Below are positions 22,901 to 28,266 of a stretch of 64,000 nucleotides of DNA, in pieces. The stretch is from Rhynchopus sp. YZ270_cl-10 (Eukaryota; Euglenozoa; Diplonemea; Diplonemida; Diplonemidae), in assembly GCA_964035575.1 (NCBI GenBank), contig OZ037835.1:62001-126000 (forward strand), written 5' to 3'. Position numbers and translations under genes: made by a program. Every line of letters starts with the position of its first letter. The first letter of the stretch is position 1. The notes below the pieces were generated by a model. That model was given only the letters and a program-made list of their open reading frames with translations. It did not search any database and was not told where the DNA came from.

Positions 22901-25900
22901 ATAGCATGTCGCACTGATCGTTCGCACAGCGCGACATGCCCAAGTGGCCCAACAGCTCGTCGGGGATGTACGCTCCATCCGCCTGGTGGCGACGCATATG
23001 CTGCAGCAAGCCCTTACGAGACAGGCCCCCGACCGCATCACTCGAAGACAAAATTCCCGCTCTGCATCCATCAAAGGGGCAGAACACCCGATCCGCATTG
23101 ATGTGCCCCAGCTTGGTAGCCAGGGGGGCGGTGGTGGTGGTGTTGGTGGGGATGATGCCATCCAAATGCGCTGTGTCCAGCACTGCCTGCCGAGCCTCCT
23201 TCCTCATCTTCTCTGCCATCCCCTCCTTGGTCTTCCCCACCACCGGGACAAGCTCCACTGCCTCAAAGTGAGAGTCACAGAGAGCGATGACGACCGTGGG
23301 AAGCTTCGCTTGGAAGCTCTCCGCGTACGACTTGGCGACTCTTTTGCTACCAGGGGTGATGCGCACGAGGGGGTTCTCTTCCGACGCCTGCACCACCACG
23401 ATGTTGATGCGGGATGCTGTCGCGGTGAGCTGAAGCCCCAAGTGGTTGAGGTGGGCCTCGCCGGTCACACCATTGGCAAACTCCGTCATGGCCTCCTGCG
23501 ACCCCAGCACCTGCACCAGGCGGTTCGACACCTCCACTGCTGTGTCATACAGCTGCTTGCGCATTGCCCTCACGTCCGGCTGCGTGTCGTGGTCCCAGAG
23601 GTGTAGTGCCACATAACCACAATCATTTGTGGACACGTTGGGGATGCGTTTAGCTCCAAACTTCGCCAGAGTCGCGTCCACAGACACCGCTTGCTCTGTA
23701 TACGCAGGAGCGTTCACGTTTGCGCACCCACCGGTCAACGCAAACGGGGACAAGCTGATCGGGTGCTCCGGATCCGCAGGGGCAGGGCGCAGGTCCCAGG
23801 GCGTCACCGCTCGCCACAACAGCGACAGCAAGACCAGTAGGGACACCACCAGCATGCCAAATGCCATCCCGATCCTACGAGTCCACCTGCGTGCTGCCAC
23901 ACGGCGCACCTCCAAGAGAAGAACCCAGCCAAGTGGGCGCGCGACGCCGACCAGTGCCACAAAACCCGCCAAACAACCACCTGCGGACCATGCAACCCAC
24001 ACCCACTCGGCTGCACACACCGACAACTGACCCACCCCCATCACACTGGCCCTCACCAAGCTGGCAGCCACTCGGATCCCTCCGGTCCATCGGCGCACTC
24101 GCTCGCTCGCCCCTTCCAGCCACCGCCATCCTCTCCGAACGCGGCACAGTCCCCGCAGCACACCCACCCCCAGCACCTCCGCGTCCCGAAAAAGCGCGCA
24201 ACCCAAAACATGTGGCGCTGACCTCCCAAGCTCAGACCCCACAAAAACCAGAACCCAGATGGCCACACACTGCAAAGCACCTCTCAACGCATCGGCGACC
24301 CTGATCCTGCGGAAAACTGGGTGCGCTGCCGGAGAGGGCGGACGATTGCAGGGCGCCTTGCGCCGACGGAGCCTGCCCGCCTGTGACTTGGTCCAGTTCA
24401 AGGACCGGTGTCCTCGTCGCGTCCTCCTGGTCCTCCTGCCCACTAGCCACAAAATGAGATGACTGAGGGTAGGGGCGCGTCTGTCCTTCCACAGATCCAG
24501 GACCGCGAACGACACAAACACTCCCCACTCAGGTGCCTCGACTACCCAGCAGGGGTCAGGTTGACGCAAGGAGGTGAAGACCTCCCAGAGGTTGCACCAC
24601 CAGTCGAACCAAAACTCTATCTGTACACACCCCTTTTGCCACACCCGCATCATCACACAGCCACTCTGTCCTTCTCGCCCCTCAAGGCTGACCCCGAACA
24701 CCAGCATACCTCGCTCACCACCCCCTAAGTTGTTGTTGCTGCGTCTGCTGTTGATGTTGGTGCTGCTGTTGGACCTGCTGTTGGAACTGCTGCTGCAGAA
24801 GTCTATGGAACTGCAGTTGAAACTGCTGTTGTGCCTGCTGTTGGAACTGCTGCTGGAACTGCTTTTGGAGACGCTGTTGGACCTGCTGTTGGAACCGCTG
24901 CTGCAGAAGTCTTTGGAACTGCTGTTAAAACTGCTGTTAAGCCTGCTGTTGGAACTGCTGTTGGACCTGCCGTTAGAGCTGCTGCCGCGGAAGTCCTTGG
25001 AACTGCTGATGAAACTGCTGTTGTGCCTGCTGTTGTGCCTGTTGCTGGAACTGCTTTTGGAAACGCTGTTGGAACTGCTGCCGCAGAAGCCATTGGAACT
25101 GCTGTTTAAACTGCTGTTGTGCCTGCTGCTGGAACTGCTTTTGGAAACGCTGTTGGAACCGCTGCTGCAGAAGTCTTTGGAACTGCTGTTAAAACTGCTG
25201 TTAAGCCTGCTGTTGGAACTGCTGTTGGACCTGCCGTTAGAGCTGCTGCCGCAGAAGTCCTTGGAACTGCTGATGAAACTGCTGTTGTGCCTGCTGTTGT
25301 GCCTGTTGCTGGAACTGCTTTTGGAAACGCTGTTGGAACTGCTGCCGCAGAAGCCATTGGAACTGCTGTTTAAACTGCTGTTGTGCCTGCTGCTGGAACT
25401 GCTTTTGGAAACGCTGTTGGAACCGCTGCTGCAGAAGTCTTTGGAACTGCTGTTAAAACTGCTGTTAAGCCTGCTGTTGGAACTGCTGTTGGACCTGCCG
25501 TTAGAGCTGCTGCCGCAGAAGTCCTTGGAACTGCTGATGAAACTGCTGTTGTGCCTGCTGTTGTGCCTGTTGCTGGAACTGCTTTTGGAAACGCTGTTGG
25601 AACTGCTGCCGCAGAAGCCATTGGAACTGCTGTTTAAACTGCTGTTGTGCCTGCTGCTGGAACTGCTTTTGGAAACGCTGTTGGAACCGCTGCTGCAGAA
25701 GTCTTTGGAACTGCTGTTAAAACTGCTGTTAAGCCTGCTGTTGGAACTGCTGTTGGACCTGCCGTTAGAGCTGCTGCCGCAGAAGTCCTTGGAACTGCTG
25801 ATGAAACTGCTGTTGTGCCTGTTGCTGGAACTGCTTTTGGAAACGCTGTTGGAACTGCTGCTGCAGAAGCCATTGGAACTGCTGTTTAAACTGCTGTTGT

Positions 25901-27515
25901 GCCTGCTGTTGGAACTGCTGTTGGACCTGCCGTTAGAGCTGCTGCCGCAGAAGTCCTTGGAACTGCTGATGAAACTGCTGTTGTGCCTGTTGCTGGAACT
26001 GCTTTTGGAAACGCTGTTGGAACTGCTGCTGGAACTGCTGTTGGAGACGCTGCTGGACCCGCCGTTGGAGCTGCTGCCGCAGAAGCCATTGGAACTGCTG
26101 TTGAAACTGCTGTTGTGCCTGCTGTTGGACCTGCTGTTGGAGCTGCTGCTGCAGAAGTCTTTGGAACTGCAGTTGAAACTGCTGTTGTGCCTGCTGTTGG
26201 AACTGCTGCTGGAACTGCTTTTGGAAACGCTCTTGCTGCTGCAGAAGCCGTTGGAACTGCTGTTTAAACTGCTGTTGTGCCTGCTGTTGGACCTGCTGTT
26301 GGAACCGCTGCTGCTGAAGCCTTTGGAACTGCTGGTGAAAGAGCTGTAGAGCCTGCTGTTGGAACTGCTGCAGTAAAGGCCTTTGGAACTGCTGCTGCTG
26401 CACACCAGGGGTGATACTGGGACCCCACCCAGGACTCCGAAGATTTCGTTTTTGCTGCTATCACAGTTGCAGCCACTGATGTGGTTGGGCATACATTGCC
26501 TCTTTTTGGGGATATCATGGGGGGAAGGGGGGTGTGGGTTGTTATGACAACAGTTCTTTACTTTGTTGCCTCCACACACGTTTTTGTTGCTGCTATCAAA
26601 GCTGCAGCTGCTTGGGTTGTTGGGCTCAAGAGGCCTCTTTTTGGGGTAAAAAAGGGGGGGAATGGGGCTCCTGCCACTGATGAGGAAGCTGTTGTAGCAT
26701 AGGAAGCTGCCGCTCCTGCTGTTGGTGCTCCTGCTACTGCTGTTGATGCAGCTTATGTTGTTGCTGCTGTTGCTGCTGTTGCTGCTGTTGCTGCTGTTGC
26801 TGCTGTTGCTGCTGTTGCTGCTGTTGCTGCTGTTGCTGCTGTTGCTGCTGTTGCTGCTGTTGCTGCTGTTGCTGCTGTTGCTGCTGTTGCTGCTGTTGCT
26901 GCAGTTGCTGCTGTTGCTGCTCTTGTTGCTACCGTTGTTGCTTCTGCTGCAGTTGCAGCTGGTGTAGCATATGCTGCTGTTGCAGCTGGTGTAGCATATG
27001 CTGCTGTTGCTGCTGTTGCTGCTGTTGCTGCTGTTGCTGCTGTTGCTGCTGTTGCTGCTGTTGCTGCTGTTGCTGCTGTTGCTGCTGTTGCTGCTGTTGC
27101 TGCTCTTGTTGCTACCGTTGTTGCTTCTGCTGCAGTTGCAGCTGGTGTAGCATATGCTGCTGTTGCTGCTGTTGCTGCTGTTGCTGCTGTTGCTGCTGTT
27201 GCTGCTGTTGCTGCTGTTGCTGCTGTTGCTGCTGTTGCTGCTGTTGCTGCTGTTGCTGCTGTTGCTGCTGTTGCTGCTGTTGCTGCTGTTGCTGCTGTTG
27301 CTGCTGTTGCTGCTGTTGCTGCTGTTGCTGCTGTTGCTGCTGTTGCTGCTGTTGCTGCTGTTGCTGCTGTTGCTGCTGTTGCTGCTGTTGCTGCTGTTGC
27401 TGCTGTTGCTGCTGTTGCTGCTGTTGCTGCTGCTGTTGGTGTAGCACCTGCTGCTGCTGCTGATGCAGACATGCAGCACCACCCACAACGCCCCCAAAAG
27501 GGCCTTCCTCCTCAT
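16992..27515 (-). CDS. LINE-A polyprotein: signal-like N-terminus, Asn/Ser tract, membrane segments, OTU, zinc fingers, RT, RLE, OTU, coiled coil
   Basis: Start chosen at 27,515 (MRRKALLGALWVVLHVCI) because LINE-B begins with the same peptide; the open frame extends 49 codons further upstream. About 3,507 residues. Order, by DNA position: Asn/Ser repeats (27,450-24,730) with two PKKR islands; Arg/hydrophobic region with three or four likely membrane segments (about 24,300-23,800); OTU1 with NDCGYVALHLW and CDSHFEAVEL (about 23,630-23,250); zinc fingers CPFDGC...HMRRH and CANDQC...CNTC (about 23,090-22,850); RT with KIDYRNAF, QQGDPLGP and YLDDG (about 22,060-21,280); knuckle CSACQ...HTFGC; RLE RPGDVYLP...LDITHV (about 20,390-20,300); OTU2 with GDCAFEALLF and GHYEPL (about 19,610-19,230); Cys/His cluster (19,105-18,985); Lys/Glu/Gln coiled coil (18,800-18,250); C-terminal domain CLTMGSPVP; basic tail. 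OTU domains are cysteine proteases; a role in self-processing or deubiquitination is inference. Confidence 0.9.
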   Translation of the reverse strand: MRRKALLGALWVVLHVCISSSSRCYTNSSSNSSNSSNSSNSSNSSNSSNSSNSSNSSNSSNSSNSSNSSNSSNSSNSSNSSNSSNSSNSSNSSNSSNSSNSSNSSNSSNSSNSSNSSNSSICYTSCNCSRSNNGSNKSSNSSNSSNSSNSSNSSNSSNSSNSSNSSNSSNSSICYTSCNSSICYTSCNCSRSNNGSNKSSNSSNCSNSSNSSNSSNSSNSSNSSNSSNSSNSSNSSNSSNSSNSSNSSNSSNNISCINSSSRSTNSRSGSFLCYNSFLISGRSPIPPLFYPKKRPLEPNNPSSCSFDSSNKNVCGGNKVKNCCHNNPHPPSPHDIPKKRQCMPNHISGCNCDSSKNEIFGVLGGVPVSPLVCSSSSSKGLYCSSSNSRLYSSFTSSSKGFSSSGSNSRSNSRHNSSLNSSSNGFCSSKSVSKSSSSSSSNSRHNSSFNCSSKDFCSSSSNSRSNSRHNSSFNSSSNGFCGSSSNGGSSSVSNSSSSSSSNSVSKSSSSNRHNSSFISSSKDFCGSSSNGRSNSSSNSRHNSSLNSSSNGFCSSSSNSVSKSSSSNRHNSSFISSSKDFCGSSSNGRSNSSSNSRLNSSFNSSSKDFCSSGSNSVSKSSSSSRHNSSLNSSSNGFCGSSSNSVSKSSSSNRHNSRHNSSFISSSKDFCGSSSNGRSNSSSNSRLNSSFNSSSKDFCSSGSNSVSKSSSSSRHNSSLNSSSNGFCGSSSNSVSKSSSSNRHNSRHNSSFISSSKDFCGSSSNGRSNSSSNSRLNSSFNSSSKDFCSSGSNSVSKSSSSSRHNSSLNSSSNGFCGSSSNSVSKSSSSNRHNSRHNSSFISSSKDFRGSSSNGRSNSSSNSRLNSSFNSSSKDFCSSGSNSRSNSVSKSSSSSSSNSRHNSSFNCSSIDFCSSSSNSRSNSSTNINSRRSNNNLGGGERGMLVFGVSLEGREGQSGCVMMRVWQKGCVQIEFWFDWWCNLWEVFTSLRQPDPCWVVEAPEWGVFVSFAVLDLWKDRRAPTLSHLILWLVGRRTRRTRRGHRSLNWTKSQAGRLRRRKAPCNRPPSPAAHPVFRRIRVADALRGALQCVAIWVLVFVGSELGRSAPHVLGCALFRDAEVLGVGVLRGLCRVRRGWRWLEGASERVRRWTGGIRVAASLVRASVMGVGQLSVCAAEWVWVAWSAGGCLAGFVALVGVARPLGWVLLLEVRRVAARRWTRRIGMAFGMLVVSLLVLLSLLWRAVTPWDLRPAPADPEHPISLSPFALTGGCANVNAPAYTEQAVSVDATLAKFGAKRIPNVSTNDCGYVALHLWDHDTQPDVRAMRKQLYDTAVEVSNRLVQVLGSQEAMTEFANGVTGEAHLNHLGLQLTATASRINIVVVQASEENPLVRITPGSKRVAKSYAESFQAKLPTVVIALCDSHFEAVELVPVVGKTKEGMAEKMRKEARQAVLDTAHLDGIIPTNTTTTAPLATKLGHINADRVFCPFDGCRAGILSSSDAVGGLSRKGLLQHMRRHQADGAYIPDELLGHLGMSRCANDQCDMLLPQSKEVCNTCTVHFGEEGFTAPSPSSRGMLTDQDDLPSFEVMGTTRIQLKGGCPDKHLQLYSELFLRVLMDILEYQDEVAWKRLALFFTVLHRTRTERGGKDQERRLTSTWGKDLEAWKAGQYVALWEQTVEERKPRPSGWSDEDTDEGRRKRTIAKARAGLPSQAMSCATSDGLAPQTPATLEKLQTKHPAAADSKALEQADWPQPQEVPPVTVVEVMKALRSMPKSSAAGPSNVTGAHLRTLCLQRRAKGTLAALAAVLTSLARGNAPVEVAEFFAGANLVALRKPAKGPGLEEDVRPIAVGDTLRRLVGKILSARVRVPARTLLLRGNQVGVATARGAAVATDVISQYAVRNRGKGKVILKIDYRNAFNCVDRLSMLRAVDANLPELAPWVRWCYLEPSSLFYGGDTIRSQRGAQQGDPLGPLLFSLTIHQMALELKGHPGLDGTLWYLDDGSLRGSPKAVFEAYQVLCTRSSELGLEVNANKCELISTGGVSKEDLEAVGFTLNEGGQDAMGEGGFRLLDVDGFDFLGIPIGSAAFCEEYMAQKVDDSRRNLEALVDLGDSQAAFYVLRYCEGYCRMVFYMRGIPQCAEYLTAFDDLIDRCLAALLHDPDGALPELARAQAALPVALGGLGIRRTVDHRTAASLASQSGNLQLSQALDPAFTWDEERWNSAAEEYNSRVPVAFHVDRAQPKKILEQQSLSSAVIDAQADKLMQQLCMRDRARMKSLLLPLSGTYLTATPSARNQMSSADFAVVTRFRLGVAIHAEGTTCSACQGGQKRVVMDSFGDHTFGCPYSKHRVARHNALRDSVYRAAQGAGLDPALEETVRVELESKKRPGDVYLPVGVAENGPRCLDITHVCPTLPSYRTGASKFVGWSAKNQGQVKREKHERDLNKINTKFSPIVFEAFGGAGDEANLLIAQLGGLTTGQTSHLTGSAELRIRESIAVAYQKKVASSFLERGAMCVGIATLKREPCVEVDVAPSAEDMDRFGRRSAGAVEPLCDDANPDDDMSRPAPDRSEEQQGKRKRDVKPDHVEPPRKRTGRFDSATVIPEGPGLDVVREWEFLRECPAAQRPRATEQAAKLGASKVTWSFVAGDCAFEALLFATGRTDLSVEGLRQAAVKKVQGRADLSSAAVPNFGVWQRLMTSGDRGDERTWADAIAVAGAGEALEVSVVILNEFARPSLMVPRKRPKAVVLLLHSGDQDAADGSGSIPGHYEPLTMDPALQQHILSFEATGGKGECQSERPMAFVGAREAEASNTFLQCEQCSKLFDASDAHFCCHTCGGLACLHCAQGSKHCPLSQIGRAEYFSALSFLHSNVPAQAASAEGSGDPPPKRAPSPAVPAPEGEDVEEVDTPMAGEEGQQAEQKQQKHEKQRKQQKQQQQKADQEKKEALQRASDAWQQALEVRREHRRSWGPDLAALRGTFGDRQQELSRFLEEQNVRLDQAKAADRHRVEELTARHKRELAEDAKKMHAQYLEDCDRHPEAGESLRAEYDRQRCERHYAIAAKHESEQKATTLLLTAVNLSRQLEAERMVAYGRCFGVVCEGRLFLPCHAVRRAVGDDPEGLEPDCVGDWMALFGPQGASPCPGEFLYCWATQQPWSGNGEGDGDCPESVVARQAVRKIAGEAGYCDTWGKTSAVIVVREGRVSWGTPSRDQLEEEVGRQAEAADTEVRVKVEEMDDAEQEQEEDLDTAREGADRSHSLSVEGIPDQKKQARVRELLRAQSEAWMWTEEERTERGGLFPCLTMGSPVPSSVTKWISLFHYRQGEKQDGRPLLSLPLSTATFTQWYEVMKVVGLHEWSVKEKCKAKSTLHALTDNRSSRGQAFAAESTRRENEARAAREGIGRQPQASSSSSSSSTSAGRGTTTSIAQPAVSTSSSSSSAGRGNATSSAQPAPSPAPKGPQRHAAQGRSNTSNVFTDAVAQATQHVLSPQEVQRGRNGRGGGQKGRQSGGRKGKKGNKKN
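24730..26400 (-). repeat. Higher-order repeat in the LINE-A coding region, 264-bp period
   Basis: Nested repeats. Short CTG/GAA-rich motifs (ctgttggaactgctg) build a 264-bp (88-codon) unit, clearly repeated at about 25,110, 25,374 and 25,638, with shorter variants to 26,100. The period is a multiple of three, so the Ser/Asn/Cys frame (SKDFCSSGSNSVSKSSSS-type) stays open. Copies look nearly identical, which points to recent unequal exchange. Confidence 0.85.
26750..27440 (-). repeat. 9-bp TTGCTGCTG repeat, encodes (Asn-Ser-Ser)n
   Basis: Almost pure TTGCTGCTG on the plus strand, read as AAC AGC AGC on the coding strand. Every unit is an N-X-S sequon. Two short interruptions (about 26,925-26,995 and 27,104-27,155) repeat the same non-repeat text (ctaccgttgttgcttctgctgc), so the block itself duplicated. 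The poly-Leu, poly-Gln and poly-Ala/Thr frames here are shadows. Confidence 0.9.
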
Positions 27516-27710
27516 TTTAAAAAAGACTTTAAAAAAGCAAAAACCAAAAAACGAAAACAAAGAAGGACAAGACACACTACGCCTTGCGCTTCGCCGGCCT
27601 GCACCCTCTACCGTTGCCCAGGGACCGCCCCGTGGAGGCGTACAAGGCTCACAATAAAACAAAGGAAAGGGGGAGGGAGGGTAAAAAGAAAGGACAAGTG
27701 TGTTGTAATG
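27516..27710 (-). other. LINE-A 5' UTR
   Basis: Short leader between the monomer array and the ORF ATG at 27,515. Its outer 33 bp match the LINE-B leader (14,580-14,612). No other feature seen. Confidence 0.65.
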
Positions 27711-28266
27711 TGTAAAAAAATGGTCCCCTGTGTAAAAAAATGGTCCCCTGTGTAAAAAAATGGTCCCCTGTGTAAAAAAATGGTCCCCTGTGTAAAAAAA
27801 TGGTCCCCTGTGTAAAAAAATGGTCCCCTGTGTAAAAAAATGGTCCCCTGTGTAAAAAAATGGTCCCCTGTAAAAAAATGGTCCCCTGTAAAAAAATGGT
27901 CCCCTGTAAAAAAATGGTCCCCTGTAAAAAAATGGTCCCCTGTAAAAAAATGGTCCCCTGTAAAAAAATGGTCCCCTGTAAAAAAATGGTCCCCTGTAAA
28001 AAAATGGTCCCCTGTAAAAAAATGGTCCCCTTGTAAAAAAATGGTCCCCTTGTAAAAAAATGGTCCCCTTGTAAAAAAATGGTCCCCTTGTAAAAAAATG
28101 GTCCCCTTGTAAAAAAATGGTCCCCTTGTAAAAAAATGGTCCCCTTGTAAAAAAATGGTCCCCTTGTAAAAAAATGGTCCCCTTGTAAAAAAATGGTCCC
28201 CTTGTAAAAAAATGGTCCCCTTGTAAAAAAATGGTCCCCTTGTAAAAAAATGGTCCCCTTTGTAAA
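27711..28266 (-). repeat. LINE-A 5' monomer array in three sub-arrays (20-, 18- and 19-bp periods)
   Basis: About 29 copies of a unit like GTAAAAAAATGGTCCCCT. The first block has period 20 (GTGTAAAAAAATGGTCCCCT), the middle block period 18 and the outer block period 19. The array ends at 28,266, immediately before the right target duplication, so it belongs to the inserted LINE. Unit similarity to satellite X text (CCTGTAAAAAGTGGTG) suggests the monomer came from, or gave rise to, the satellite. A promoter role is inferred by analogy with L1 monomers. Confidence 0.8.

Larger units (their letters stand above)
15970..28266 (-). mobile_element. LINE-A, complete RLE-class LINE (12.3 kb)
   Basis: Bounded by a perfect 14-bp target-site duplication, ACAGATGGTCAAAA (15,956-15,969 and 28,267-28,280). 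Minus-strand order: tandem 5' monomers (27,711-28,266), 5' UTR, one ORF from 27,515 to 16,992, 3' UTR, 35-nt poly(A) (T run 15,970-16,004). The ORF has no internal stop, and a nearly identical older copy exists in the same window. By sequence this is a young insertion that may have been competent for movement. RLE-bearing LINE groups (R2, NeSL, CRE and relatives) usually encode one ORF of roughly 1,000-1,500 residues. This one is two to three times longer, through an N-terminal repeat/membrane region and a C-terminal OTU/coiled-coil region. Confidence 0.93.

Noticed and set aside
24574-26349. 591-residue Leu-rich plus-strand frame
   Set aside because: Antisense shadow of the LINE-A Ser/Asn repeat; no domain and no start context.
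26722-27486. Poly-Leu, poly-Gln and poly-Ala/Thr open frames
   Set aside because: Alternative frames of the 9-bp TTGCTGCTG repeat. Only the Asn-Ser-Ser frame connects to the LINE-A domains.
27711-28266. CRISPR-like array
   Set aside because: Units are contiguous with no spacers; the array is the LINE 5' end.
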